Assembly (NCBI GenBank): GCA_023480665.1
Contig: JAMCWR010000073.1
Coordinates: 62,001-126,000, forward strand
Reading direction: 5' to 3'
Length of the DNA: 64,000 nt
DNA from: Gammaproteobacteria bacterium
Lineage (GTDB): Bacteria; Pseudomonadota; Gammaproteobacteria; UBA9339
Part shown: positions 40,966-51,525 of the stretch, piece after piece
Numbering within the stretch: the first letter of the stretch is position 1
Layout: each line of letters opens with the position of its first letter
Position numbers and translations under genes: made by a program
The notes under the pieces: model-generated
The model's database searches: none
What the model was told of the DNA's origin: nothing
What the model saw: the letters and a program-made list of their open reading frames with translations, nothing else

Positions 40966-42150
40966 ATGTCAGAACACTACTATTATAACCTTAGCGGCAC
41001 AATTCGAAGTCGCAAGCCACAAGAAACAATTGCATGGGCAAAAAAATATTTATCAAAGCTTGGTATAACTCGTGTGGCAAATGTTACTGGGCTTGACACA
41101 ATAGGTATCCCAACTTTTCTTAGTATTCGCCCAAACGCAAAACATCTTTCAGTTTCTCAAGGGAAGGGTATTACACCAGAATTAGCTGAAGCTTCAGCAA
41201 TCATGGAGGCAATCGAAAGTTATCATATTGAAAACACTCCCGCGCCAAATTTAATTGGTAGTTTTGTGGAATTAGCCGCTACACAAAATGTTATTGATCC
41301 GAATTTATTTAATCATGGTTTTTTTGCCGATCATAATTTATCGAAAAAAACTATTTCTTGGATTGAAGCAAAAAATTTAGTTACGAGCGAAAAATGTTTT
41401 TTGCCGCATGGATTAACCTGTCTTGATTCAACCAAAGTGCGAGATTCGCTCGGGGTTTTTTCAGCAAGCAGTAATGGCCTTGCGTCTGGGAATTGTTATG
41501 AGGAGGCAGTAACGCATGCTTTATTTGAAGTTATTGAGCGCGATGCAACAGCAAAATGGGTAACTTTGAATGCTCAGGCTCGAGAAAAAACCGCGCTTGA
41601 TTTAGATAGCATAAATAGCGAAAGTTTGTGTTGGTTAATCAATTGTTTTAAAAAGGCAGATGTGCAACTCGAAGTTTGGGACGTTACATCAGAAATAGGT
41701 GTTCCGAGCTTTTATTGTGTTGCTGAAGATCAAAATGAATTACGCTCGCTTGGGAAATTTAGTGGTTCTGGCGCGCATATCTCAAAAGAAATTGCATTAT
41801 CGCGAGCTTTAACCGAAGTTGCTCAATCACGCTTAACCTTAATTAGCGGTTCACGAGATGATGTTTTTCCTGATCGCTATTATATGCGAGTTGCGCAAAA
41901 TTTGGTGGTTGCAAAACACCAAATGCAACAAAAAGAAAATGCAAATTTATCTGCGCCGAAAAAAAACTATGCGGAATGTATAGATCTTACTTGCGCAAAT
42001 TCATTTACAGAACAAATTGAAATAATTGTCGCGGCGCTTGTAAAAAATGGTTGCGATCAAATATATGTCGTTGATCATACTAAACCAGAGATATCTGTAC
42101 CGGTTGTTCAAGCTCTGGTGCCAAAGCTTCGTTTTAGAAGTCAAATATGA
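40966..42150 (+). CDS. YcaO-family ATP-dependent (thio)amidation enzyme
   Basis: A 394-residue YcaO-domain protein. ATP/Mg-binding motifs are visible as ELAEASAIMEAIESYHIE (glutamates at 75, 81 and 84) and SNGLASGNCYEEAVTHAL with FEVIERDA (Glu188, Glu191). YcaO enzymes phosphorylate a backbone amide and replace its oxygen with a nucleophile; when paired with TfuA the product is a thioamide. It follows the 68-residue peptide by 22 bases, has no clear ribosome site of its own (likely coupled), and overlaps tfuA by 4 bases (ATGA). The stand-alone E. coli YcaO lacks a TfuA partner, so this is the thioamidating type. Confidence 0.92.
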   Translation: MSEHYYYNLSGTIRSRKPQETIAWAKKYLSKLGITRVANVTGLDTIGIPTFLSIRPNAKHLSVSQGKGITPELAEASAIMEAIESYHIENTPAPNLIGSFVELAATQNVIDPNLFNHGFFADHNLSKKTISWIEAKNLVTSEKCFLPHGLTCLDSTKVRDSLGVFSASSNGLASGNCYEEAVTHALFEVIERDATAKWVTLNAQAREKTALDLDSINSESLCWLINCFKKADVQLEVWDVTSEIGVPSFYCVAEDQNELRSLGKFSGSGAHISKEIALSRALTEVAQSRLTLISGSRDDVFPDRYYMRVAQNLVVAKHQMQQKENANLSAPKKNYAECIDLTCANSFTEQIEIIVAALVKNGCDQIYVVDHTKPEISVPVVQALVPKLRFRSQI

Positions 42151-43742
42151 TAAATAAGAAAATCATAGTTTTTTTGGGGCCATCATTATCCTTGCTAAGA
42201 GCACAAGAAATTTTGCCGGTCGCGCATTATTTGCCACCTATAAAATGTGGTGATTTGCTTCGAGTGTTACGGCTCAAGCCAGATATCGTTGCGATTATTG
42301 ATGGTTGTTTTGAAAAAACTGCGGCAATTTGGCACAAGGAAATTTTATTTGCCTTAGAAAATGGCGTTAAAGTTTACGGTGCATCTAGTATGGGGGCGTT
42401 GCGTGCAGCAGAATTAACGGTTTTTGGGATGCATGGCGTTGGTGAAATTTTTGATCTTTACCGTACCAATAAAATTATTGATGATGATGAAGTGGCAGTT
42501 TTGCATGCATCAAGTAAATCTAACTATCTGTCGCTTAGTGATGCGATGGTGAATATTCGCGCTACGCTTTTAAAAGTGGTTAAGCAAGAATTGATTGACC
42601 AGGTTAGTGCAGATGCCATCATAAATTCTGCAAAATCTTTACCATATTCTAGGCGTAACTTAAAAAATATTTTGCAAAAAGTTTTGCCAGACAAAATAGA
42701 AATTATTTTGCAAAATTATGTCGATCAAAAACAAGAGGATGCAATTTCTTTGCTAAATTTGTTACAGCAAGATCTTAAGCAAAATTCTTTGAAACAAAAA
42801 AATGTTTCGGCAGAGCGAAGTATATTTTTTCGTGCCTTGCATAATGATGTAATGTGTCGACCATTTCATGCTAATGATAGTTGGTTGCCGGTAAATGAAA
42901 GAGCGCTTGCGGAAGTGAGATTATTTGGCGAAACCTATCGGTTTTTGCGTCGTTTGGCATATATCTGGTCAAGTATCAATGCAATTGCTACAAGCAAGAA
43001 AGAGGAAACCAAAAACTGCCCGCTTGCTGAGTTTTTTGACTTTAATTTTAATACAGAATGGCAAACTAAAAATGATATCAATACAGATGATTTTAAAGTA
43101 TTTTTTAGCCGTTTCTCACAAATTTCTAAATTTTTATCTTGGCAAAAACAGTTTAATGAATATAACACTTTGAATTACAGCGATTTTTTAGTATCATGGA
43201 TGCAGCTAACTGGAGATTATCAAAATTATAAAATGGATTTTGATAGGTTTCAGGCAAATGAACCGCTTCGCTATAATATATTGCATTTGAGTGCGGTGCT
43301 TTGGAAGGCGATTGATATTGAGGCTGCTAGGCGCAACTTAGTTCCACAATTAAATCAAGTCCAAGCTTTTGCAAATCAATTTTTTTCACAGCGCCATTTG
43401 GTAACAAAAGAAGTGATGCTAGATTGGTTACGTTTGAACGATTTAGATGAGAAAAGCTTTAATGCATTGATGACTAGGTTAGTGAGGTTTCGTTTTTTGG
43501 TTATGCAGCTTAATCTTGATGTTATTGGTGTGTTTCAAGATTGCGACAATGTTTGCTTTTTGCTTGAAGTGGCGCGTCTCACAAATGTGTATGAAATTGC
43601 GAAAAAAATGCTTTTTGATAATAAATTTAAACGCACGATTGCGGAAAAATATTTGCAAGATAAACCAGTAAAAAACGATAGCGATGCTTTTAGTTTGGAT
43701 TTTTTTGGGGGTTATGATGAATTTGTGGAATTTTTAGGTTAA
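42147..43742 (+). CDS. TfuA protein with long C-terminal extension
   Basis: A 531-residue protein. The first ~200 residues are the TfuA core: [89 protein letters not shown] and [15 protein letters not shown]. TfuA is known to work with YcaO and to release sulfide from thiocarboxylated ThiS-type carriers. The remaining ~330 residues are helical and unrecognised, longer than many TfuA proteins. Start overlaps ycaO (ATGA). rpoS starts 5 bases after its stop. Confidence 0.92.
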   Translation: MINKKIIVFLGPSLSLLRAQEILPVAHYLPPIKCGDLLRVLRLKPDIVAIIDGCFEKTAAIWHKEILFALENGVKVYGASSMGALRAAELTVFGMHGVGEIFDLYRTNKIIDDDEVAVLHASSKSNYLSLSDAMVNIRATLLKVVKQELIDQVSADAIINSAKSLPYSRRNLKNILQKVLPDKIEIILQNYVDQKQEDAISLLNLLQQDLKQNSLKQKNVSAERSIFFRALHNDVMCRPFHANDSWLPVNERALAEVRLFGETYRFLRRLAYIWSSINAIATSKKEETKNCPLAEFFDFNFNTEWQTKNDINTDDFKVFFSRFSQISKFLSWQKQFNEYNTLNYSDFLVSWMQLTGDYQNYKMDFDRFQANEPLRYNILHLSAVLWKAIDIEAARRNLVPQLNQVQAFANQFFSQRHLVTKEVMLDWLRLNDLDEKSFNALMTRLVRFRFLVMQLNLDVIGVFQDCDNVCFLLEVARLTNVYEIAKKMLFDNKFKRTIAEKYLQDKPVKNDSDAFSLDFFGGYDEFVEFLG

Positions 43743-43747
43743 TAGTT

Positions 43748-44782
43748 ATGAGTAAAAAAGCCAAAAAACAAAAATCGAAAGTGAAGTCGAAAACCAAGTT
43801 GGAATCAAAATCAAAGTTGACTCCAAAAGCAAGGTTTGCAAAAAAACCATCTACTGTGTTTGAAAAACCACGCGAAGAACTTCCGCCTCCTGTTCTTGAT
43901 GAGGAGGGCGAGCAAGATGTTGAAGAGCCTGTGTTGGCTCCATCTGAAACTGAAGATATCACCAGAATTTATTTAAACAATATCGGTTTTTCGTCACTGC
44001 TAACTGCGAAAGAAGAAGTTGCATTATCCAAAGCTTTTCAAAAAGGCGATCAGAAGGCGCGAAAACGTTTAATTGAAAGTAATTTACGTTTAGTGGTAAA
44101 GATTGCTAAGCATTATATGAATTGTGGTTTAGATTTATTGGATCTAATTGAAGAGGGGAATTTAGGATTAATGCGAGCAGTTGAAAAATTTGATCCAAAC
44201 TTGGGTTTTAGGTTTTCAACCTATGCTACGTGGTGGATCAGACAAACAATCGAACGCGCCATAATGAATCAAGGGCGCACCGTGCGCTTGCCTGTACATG
44301 TTACTAAAGAATTACGCGCTTACCGGCGGAAAGCTCGGGAATTAGCTAAGTCACTTGATCACGAGCCGACCACTGAGGAAATGACTGAGGTTATAGACAA
44401 ACCCGCGCAAGAAATCCAAAAAATGTTGGATTTAAATCGGGAAACAGTTTCTATTGATTCACCAGTGTTTTCTGAAGATGAAAATGTAACTTTTTCAGAT
44501 GTTATGGTCGATGATAAAAATATTGATCCAATTCAAACGTTATCAGATAGTAACATTGTGAAGTTGGTTGATAGTTGGTTAAATGAATTAACAAAAGAAC
44601 AGCGTGAGATAATTTCTCGGCGTTTTGGTCTGCTTGGTTATGAGCCCGCAACACTGGAAGAGATAAGTAAGCTCATGCATATGAATCGCGAAAAAGTGCG
44701 TCAAATTCAAATTGGCACAATGCATAAATTGCGTGATATTATGCGGTCTCGTGGTGTATCAAAAGATATAGTTCAGGAATAA
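43748..44782 (+). CDS. rpoS: RNA polymerase sigma factor RpoS
   Basis: A 344-residue sigma-70 family factor of the stationary-phase type. Region 1.2 ([20 protein letters not shown]), region 2 ([49 protein letters not shown]), region 3 ([20 protein letters not shown]) and region 4 ([29 protein letters not shown]) all follow RpoS. The N-terminus has a Lys-rich extension of about 50 residues. In many gammaproteobacteria nlpD precedes rpoS; here tfuA does, 5 bases away, so the thioamidation operon may help transcribe it. Confidence 0.93.
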   Translation: MSKKAKKQKSKVKSKTKLESKSKLTPKARFAKKPSTVFEKPREELPPPVLDEEGEQDVEEPVLAPSETEDITRIYLNNIGFSSLLTAKEEVALSKAFQKGDQKARKRLIESNLRLVVKIAKHYMNCGLDLLDLIEEGNLGLMRAVEKFDPNLGFRFSTYATWWIRQTIERAIMNQGRTVRLPVHVTKELRAYRRKARELAKSLDHEPTTEEMTEVIDKPAQEIQKMLDLNRETVSIDSPVFSEDENVTFSDVMVDDKNIDPIQTLSDSNIVKLVDSWLNELTKEQREIISRRFGLLGYEPATLEEISKLMHMNREKVRQIQIGTMHKLRDIMRSRGVSKDIVQE

Positions 44783-44820
44783 TTCAGTATTTAATGACTT
44801 ATAATTTCTAATATTTTTAA

Positions 44821-46131
<1,311 letters not shown>

Positions 46132-46136
46132 TTTTT

Positions 46137-48530
46137 ATGCAGAAAAAAAATAAAATTCATGTTGGGGTAATTTGCGGTGGTCCATCATTGGAACGGGGGA
46201 TTTCTTTAAATTCCGCGCGCTCAGTATTGGACCATTTGACAAGTGATTCTGTGGAGATTCATCCGATTTATGTAGATTTTTTGCGAAATTATTATTTGCT
46301 ATCAATTGCGCAGTTATATTCAAACACACCCGAAGATTTTGATTTTAAGCTAAAGCGCACTGCAACAAAATTATCAAAAACTCAGCTAATTAAAAAGCTT
46401 AAGGCCTTGGATATTGTTTTTCCAGTTGTGCATGGGGTGTATGGCGAAGATGGCGAACTACAAGCATTTCTTGAAAAATATAATATTCCATTTGTTGGGT
46501 GTGGCCAGAAAACATGTCAAGAAATGTTTTATAAAAATGCTGCTGGGAAAGCATTGGTGCGATATGGGTTTCACACAATTCCATCGGCGGTATTAAAAAT
46601 CAATAGCGATCAAAATGAGAAAATCATTTATGATTTTTTTGCTGCCTATAATTTAAAGCGCGCAATTGTTAAGCCAATTGCTGGTGGCTCATCCATTGGG
46701 GTTTTTTCTGTTGATTCCCCAGTTTCCGCTCTAGAAAAATTAGCAAAACTATTTTCACTTGGAGTATACACTGAAGCATTAATTGAGCCATTTTGTTATG
46801 GCCGAGAATTTACAGTAATAGTACTGCAAAACCATGCGGGCGATCCTGTGGCATTAGTCCCAACTGAAATTCAAGTTAGTTATGAAAATGATCAGATTTT
46901 TGATTATCGGCGTAAATATTTACCAACCAGTAATACAAAATGGCATTGTCCGCCGCGATTTGAAAATAAAATTATCTCTGAAATCCAAAAGCAAGCTGAA
47001 AAAATATTTAAACTTTTTTCCATGCGTGATTTTGTGCGACTTGATGGTTGGTTACTTGATGATGGCAGAGTGGTATTTACAGATTTAAATCCAATTAGTG
47101 GTATGGAACAAAATAGTTTTATCTTTCAACAAGGATCACGCGTAGGTTTAACGCATCATGATGTTTTAACTTATGTGTTAACTAGTGCTTGCAAACGCTA
47201 CAATATTGCTTTTGAAAAACACCAGATTACAAAAAAGCGGAAAAAATTGGTACATGTGTTGTTTGGTGGCAATACTGCAGAAAGACATGTTTCCTTAATG
47301 AGTGGCACCAATGTTTGGCTGAAACTAAGACAATCAAAAATTTTTGCACCAGAGCCCTATTTTTTGGATAAGAAAGGGCAGGTATGGTATCTGCCATACA
47401 CTTACACGCTAAATCATACTACAGATGAAATTTATGAGAATTGTTTAACGGCAAGCGCTGCATCTTCGCGTTTATCGCAGTTTGTGAAAAAAGTACGTGA
47501 GCGACTTGGAATAAACTCATTGTATGAGGTTGAAAAGCACTTACCCTATAAAACTTCTTTTGAAAGTTTTATTGCAAACACAAAAAAAGCCAATGCTTTT
47601 TTATTTTTAGCTTTGCATGGCGGTGAGGGTGAGAGTGGAGTGATTCAGCAAAAACTTACAGATGCTGGTGTTCTGTATAATGGCAGTAAATCTCAAAGCT
47701 CTGAGCTATGTATTGATAAGTACTTAACAGGTTTGGCTATTGCCGCAATTGGCGATGAAAATATTTTAACTGCACCAAAAAAATCCGTGCCTGAGGGGGT
47801 GTTTGAAGCTTTTGCTGCAGAAGATTGGCAAAAATTTTGGCAAAAACTGGTGGCTGATTTTAATACGAATGCTTTTATTATTAAACCGCAAAATGATGGT
47901 TGTTCTGCTGGGATTGTGCGCATTGTTTCGCTGCAAGATTTAGTAAAATATTTCACTTTTGTAAAAAATAAAGCTGCATATATTCCAGCCGGTACATTTG
48001 CTGAACAGAATAATATTATTGAAATGCCGGTAATGGCAAACGCTGATTTTTTGCTTGAGAAATACATTGAGACAGATTTAATTCGTATTGAGAATCAGAA
48101 AGTAATCTATAAAAAAACTACTGGCTGGCTTGAATATACAGTTGGCGTTATGGAAATGCATGGCGAATATCATGTATTTAATCCAAGCATTACTATTGCT
48201 GATGGTTTAGTGTTAAGTCTTGAAGAAAAATTTCAAAGTGGTACCGGCGTTAATATTACGCCACCGCCAGAAACAATTGTGCCAAAAAAAATGCGGAAGT
48301 TAATGCAGGCGCAAATTAAGAAGGTTGCTAAAGCTCTTGGAATTGCAAATTATGCACGTATTGATTTCTTTTTTAATACTAAAACAGGGAAGATGATTGT
48401 AATTGAGGCAAATACATTGCCAGGCTTAACCCCATCTACAGTAATTTTTCATCAAGCTTTGGCGGAAAAACCAGCCCTTACTCCAGTGGAATTTATCGAA
48501 AGAATCATTAGCTACGCAAGTTCGCATTAA
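46137..48530 (+). CDS. Tandem D-Ala-D-Ala-ligase-like ATP-grasp fusion
   Basis: A 797-residue protein made of two Ddl-type ATP-grasp units. Unit 1 (about 1-360): GGPSLERGISLNSARSV, HGVYGEDGELQAFLEKYNIP, KPIAGGSSIGVFSV, YGREFTVIVL and DYRRKYLPTS, ending RLDGWLLDDGRVVFTDLNPISGM. Unit 2 (about 375-797): LFGGNTAERHVSLMSG, LALHGGEGESGVIQQKL, KPQNDGCSAGIV and a complete end, ARIDFFFNTKTGKM then EANTLPGLTPST. Both units keep the residues expected for a ligase, though unit 1 has DLN in place of the usual EAN. Peptidoglycan D-Ala-D-Ala synthesis is the obvious role, but a different dipeptide or a two-step reaction is possible. Confidence 0.88.
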   Translation: MQKKNKIHVGVICGGPSLERGISLNSARSVLDHLTSDSVEIHPIYVDFLRNYYLLSIAQLYSNTPEDFDFKLKRTATKLSKTQLIKKLKALDIVFPVVHGVYGEDGELQAFLEKYNIPFVGCGQKTCQEMFYKNAAGKALVRYGFHTIPSAVLKINSDQNEKIIYDFFAAYNLKRAIVKPIAGGSSIGVFSVDSPVSALEKLAKLFSLGVYTEALIEPFCYGREFTVIVLQNHAGDPVALVPTEIQVSYENDQIFDYRRKYLPTSNTKWHCPPRFENKIISEIQKQAEKIFKLFSMRDFVRLDGWLLDDGRVVFTDLNPISGMEQNSFIFQQGSRVGLTHHDVLTYVLTSACKRYNIAFEKHQITKKRKKLVHVLFGGNTAERHVSLMSGTNVWLKLRQSKIFAPEPYFLDKKGQVWYLPYTYTLNHTTDEIYENCLTASAASSRLSQFVKKVRERLGINSLYEVEKHLPYKTSFESFIANTKKANAFLFLALHGGEGESGVIQQKLTDAGVLYNGSKSQSSELCIDKYLTGLAIAAIGDENILTAPKKSVPEGVFEAFAAEDWQKFWQKLVADFNTNAFIIKPQNDGCSAGIVRIVSLQDLVKYFTFVKNKAAYIPAGTFAEQNNIIEMPVMANADFLLEKYIETDLIRIENQKVIYKKTTGWLEYTVGVMEMHGEYHVFNPSITIADGLVLSLEEKFQSGTGVNITPPPETIVPKKMRKLMQAQIKKVAKALGIANYARIDFFFNTKTGKMIVIEANTLPGLTPSTVIFHQALAEKPALTPVEFIERIISYASSH

Positions 48531-48551
48531 CACCATTATCTTATAAGAAAA

Positions 48552-48635
48552 TGCCGAGGAGAGGACTTGAACCTCCACGGGGTTGCCCCCACAAGTACCT
48601 GAAACTTGCGTGTCTGCCAATTTCACCACCCCGGC
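48552..48635 (-). tRNA. tRNA-Leu (anticodon CAG)
   Basis: Read on the minus strand: acceptor GCCGGGG pairs with CCTCGGC (one G-T), then TGGTGAAATTGGCAGACACG, anticodon stem-loop CAAGT-TTCAGGT-ACTTG giving anticodon CAG, a long variable arm and T loop GGTTCAAGTCC. The 84-base gene ends with discriminator A and CCA is not encoded (TTTCTT follows), unlike tRNA-Ser in the same window. Confidence 0.94.
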
Positions 48636-48673
48636 GTTAATTTTTAAACTAGCAATGAGAAATCTTACTGCTA

Positions 48674-48919
48674 TTATTTCTCAAATTGCTCGCAATCATT
48701 TTTGTGATAAACCCGCATTAATTCTGCGCGTTGAGTTGCAGATGCATTGGTAAAATTTGGTACTGAGGTAGTATTAAACACCAAATTTCGTTTTATTTCA
48801 GAGCAAATTTTCTCTTTTTGTGTTGGCGGATTTGATGATATTTTTGAATTTAAATATTCACAACCAGTCAAGCAAAACCCTAAGAATATTGCTGCTAGTA
48901 CAAAAAAAGTTTTTTTCAT
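48674..48919 (-). CDS. Small lipoprotein of unknown function
   Basis: An 81-residue lipoprotein. Start at 48919 is preceded by GAGGAT and gives MKKTFFVLAAIFLGFCLTGC, a clean lipoprotein signal with Cys20 after LTG. The mature part has three further cysteines/charged stretches (EKICSEIKRNLVFNT; NDCEQFEK) and no known domain. It resembles small periplasmic or outer-membrane lipoproteins of gammaproteobacteria in form only. Confidence 0.7.
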   Translation of the reverse strand: MKKTFFVLAAIFLGFCLTGCEYLNSKISSNPPTQKEKICSEIKRNLVFNTTSVPNFTNASATQRAELMRVYHKNDCEQFEK

Positions 48920-49245
48920 TTGTAACATCCTCATGCTGTTTTTTTCCATTATATGCAAAATCTTTAAAAATAACAGCAGTTTTATAACTTTTTGAAAAAT
49001 AAATGAAATATGATATAATCTATGTTAGTACAGCGTCCAGTTAATTTTGTCTCTTAACAACGCACGCTGAGGATTTGCTGGTGTATTTCGCGACATGGCT
49101 CGCCCTCATCCTTTTGGGGCTCGCGCTTTATTTTCGCTACATACACCAGCAAATCCTTTGGGCGTGCTTGTGCTAAACTAGGCATATTAAAATTGACAGA
49201 GTACTAGATATTAAATAATTATATTTCTGATAGGGAATCTCAGTT
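48920..49245. other. Intergenic region with long hairpin element
   Basis: The 326 bases between the small lipoprotein and rnr are mostly the hairpin element at 49026-49185. I see no protein gene. Confidence 0.7.
49026..49185. repeat. Long inverted-repeat element upstream of rnr
   Basis: Arms of about 25 bases, GCACGC.GAGGATTTGCTGGTGTAT and its complement at 49141-49167, enclose a GC-rich loop with GGCTCGCCC/GGGGCTCGC. Outer flanks include TTAATTTTGTCTCTTAACAA. The left flank and arm start recur at 14341-14392. No gene lies inside. It ends about 60 bases before the rnr start. Confidence 0.82.
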
Positions 49246-51399
49246 ATGGCTGACAATATTAAAACCTCCGATCCATTTTTTGAACGCGAAGCGCGCAAAT
49301 ATGTTCATCCAATTCCAAGCCGTGAATGTATTATGCAGTATTTGGAAAATCTTGGGCGTCCTGCCTCACGCTCACATTTAATTAAGGCGTTTCAACTACA
49401 ATCTGATGATTCTCAAGAAGCATTGCGTCGTCGTTTGGTGGCAATGTTGCGGGATGGCCAATTGCTTGTTAATCGCAAAGGGAGTTTTGCTTTAGTTAAA
49501 CAGATGGAGTTGGTACGTGGCCGCGTAGTTAGCGCAAAAGAAGGTTTTGGCTTTTTAGTCCCAGACAATGACAGCCAAGACATTTTTTTAAACCCACGGC
49601 AAATGCGAACGCTTTTTCCGGGCGATCGAATCTTGGTTAGCCTCACAGGGGTAAAGCTTCGTGGTCGTCGCGAATGTGTAGTGGTTGAAATTTTAGAGCG
49701 AGCATTTAGTCAAATTGTTGGTAGATATTTTGAGGAAAATAATTTCGCACATGTAGCGCCAGCAAATAAAGATATTATGCAGGACGTCATCATTCCCCAA
49801 GGGAAAAATTTTAATGCTGAGCATGGGCAGCTAGTTGTAGCAAATATTATTGCCTATCCGACTGCGCATTGCGGCGCAGTTGCGGAAATTATTGAAGTGC
49901 TAGGCGAACATATGGCGCCTGGTATGGAGATTGAAGTTGCAGTGCGTGCGCATGGTTTACCGCATAAATGGTCGGATGGTGTGCTCGATGAATGTAAACA
50001 AATCAAGTCAAATATTGGGCTTGATGGCCGCATAGATTTACGTGATTTATTTTTTGTCACAATTGATGGTGCTGATGCTAAAGATTTTGATGATGCTGTT
50101 TACTGCGAAAAACAGCAAAAAAATGGCTGGAAATTATTTGTCGCTATTGCTGATGTTAGCCATTATGTGCGTTTTGATTCAAATTTAGATCAGGAGGCTT
50201 TGGCGCGCGGAAATTCTGTGTATTTTCCAAAGCAAGTAATTCCGATGTTACCTGAGATTTTGTCAAATGAATTATGCTCATTAAAACCCAGCGTGGATCG
50301 CTTAGCTATGGTTTGCGAAATGCAGATTAATTCTTTTGGTAAGATCACAGATTACAAATTTTATGACGCAATAATCAACTCACATGCGCGCTTAACTTAT
50401 GATGAGGTTTATGATTTTCTTGAAGAAAAAATTCCTTGCCATGATCCGTTGTTCCAACATTTACAAGAGCTACGAAATCTGCATCAAGTTCTTTTGAAGC
50501 AACGCCAAGTGCGCGGTGCATTAGAATTTACCTCAATTGAAACAAAAATTATTTTTGGTAAAGGCCGAAAAATTGAACGCATTGAGCCAGTATACAACCA
50601 CTATGTGCATAGCATTATTGAAGAATGCATGTTAGCGGCAAATGTTTGTGCGTCTGAGTTTTTGCTCAAAGGTAAAATACCAGCGTTGTTTCGGGTGCAT
50701 GCAGGACCCGATCCTGAAAAGCTTGCTGATGTGCGAAGTTTTCTTAGCGGTTTAGGTTTAAAATTAGGCGGCGGCAAAGAGCCAAAATCCAAAGATTTTG
50801 CGAAATTGCTTATTGAGATTAGCGGCAGACCCGACGAACATTTAGTGCAAACAGTTTTATTGCGCTCAATGCGCCAAGCAATTTATACCCCAGAGAATAT
50901 TGGCCACTTTGGCTTAGCATATAATGCTTATGCGCACTTTACTTCACCAATTCGGCGTTTCCCAGATTTACTCAATCATCGTGCAATTCGCTTTTTGTTG
51001 CATGCTGGTAAAGTAACAGATTATGCATATAGCTTTGAAGAAATGCATAATTATGGCGAACATTGTTCGATGACTGAGCGGCGCGCTGATGATGCAACTC
51101 GCGATGCAATCAGTTGGTTAAAATGCGAGTTTATGCTAGATAAAGTTGGCAAGAGGTTTGTCGGTATTATTTCTGGTGTGGCAAATTTTGGCGTTTTTGT
51201 CGAATTGAAAGATATTTTTGTAGAAGGGTTGCTGCATATTACCTCACTAAAAAATGATTACTATAAGCTTGATGCAATCAAACATCGCTTAGTAGGTAAA
51301 CGTTCTGGGGCTGTTTATTGCCTCGGCGATCCAATCGAAGTATTGGTATCTCGCGTTGATTTGGATGAACGTGAAATTGATTTTGAATTAGTTGAATAA
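49246..51399 (+). CDS. rnr: Ribonuclease R
   Basis: A 717-residue processive 3'-5' exoribonuclease that degrades structured RNA. An N-terminal helix-turn-helix-like region (RECIMQYLENLGRPASRSHLIKAF) is followed by cold-shock domains (GRVVSAKEGFGFLVPDN), the RNB catalytic domain with DGADAKDFDDAVY aspartates and YAHFTSPIRRFPDLLNHR, and a C-terminal S1 domain (FVGIISGVANFGVFVELKD). It ends soon after S1, so the Lys-rich tail of the E. coli protein (813 residues) is missing. ATG follows AGGGA at 49231-49235. Confidence 0.96.
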   Translation: MADNIKTSDPFFEREARKYVHPIPSRECIMQYLENLGRPASRSHLIKAFQLQSDDSQEALRRRLVAMLRDGQLLVNRKGSFALVKQMELVRGRVVSAKEGFGFLVPDNDSQDIFLNPRQMRTLFPGDRILVSLTGVKLRGRRECVVVEILERAFSQIVGRYFEENNFAHVAPANKDIMQDVIIPQGKNFNAEHGQLVVANIIAYPTAHCGAVAEIIEVLGEHMAPGMEIEVAVRAHGLPHKWSDGVLDECKQIKSNIGLDGRIDLRDLFFVTIDGADAKDFDDAVYCEKQQKNGWKLFVAIADVSHYVRFDSNLDQEALARGNSVYFPKQVIPMLPEILSNELCSLKPSVDRLAMVCEMQINSFGKITDYKFYDAIINSHARLTYDEVYDFLEEKIPCHDPLFQHLQELRNLHQVLLKQRQVRGALEFTSIETKIIFGKGRKIERIEPVYNHYVHSIIEECMLAANVCASEFLLKGKIPALFRVHAGPDPEKLADVRSFLSGLGLKLGGGKEPKSKDFAKLLIEISGRPDEHLVQTVLLRSMRQAIYTPENIGHFGLAYNAYAHFTSPIRRFPDLLNHRAIRFLLHAGKVTDYAYSFEEMHNYGEHCSMTERRADDATRDAISWLKCEFMLDKVGKRFVGIISGVANFGVFVELKDIFVEGLLHITSLKNDYYKLDAIKHRLVGKRSGAVYCLGDPIEVLVSRVDLDEREIDFELVE

Positions 51400-51438
51400 G
51401 TTTCCTGACTTTTAGCATACGCGCTATGGGCCTAAATT

Positions 51439-51472
51439 AAATTGGCACGATATTTAACTTATATTCCAACTC
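51439..51472 (+). repeat. 34-bp inverted repeat, left arm
   Basis: AAATTGGCACGATATTTAAC then TTATATTCCAACTC is the reverse complement of 51674-51707 with one mismatch in 34. The right arm lies inside the coding region of the gene at 51526-52890. The arms bracket about 200 bases. Confidence 0.9.
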
Positions 51473-51525
51473 AAAAACTTTATGAATTACTTTAACTTAG
51501 CCTTTGGGGAATTTATCGAAATTAT

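Noticed and set aside
40966-42150. Orthologue of the stand-alone YcaO of E. coli involved in RimO-dependent ribosomal methylthiolation
   Set aside because: It is shorter, lacks the C-terminal TPR-type region of that protein and is translationally coupled to tfuA, the mark of the thioamidating class.
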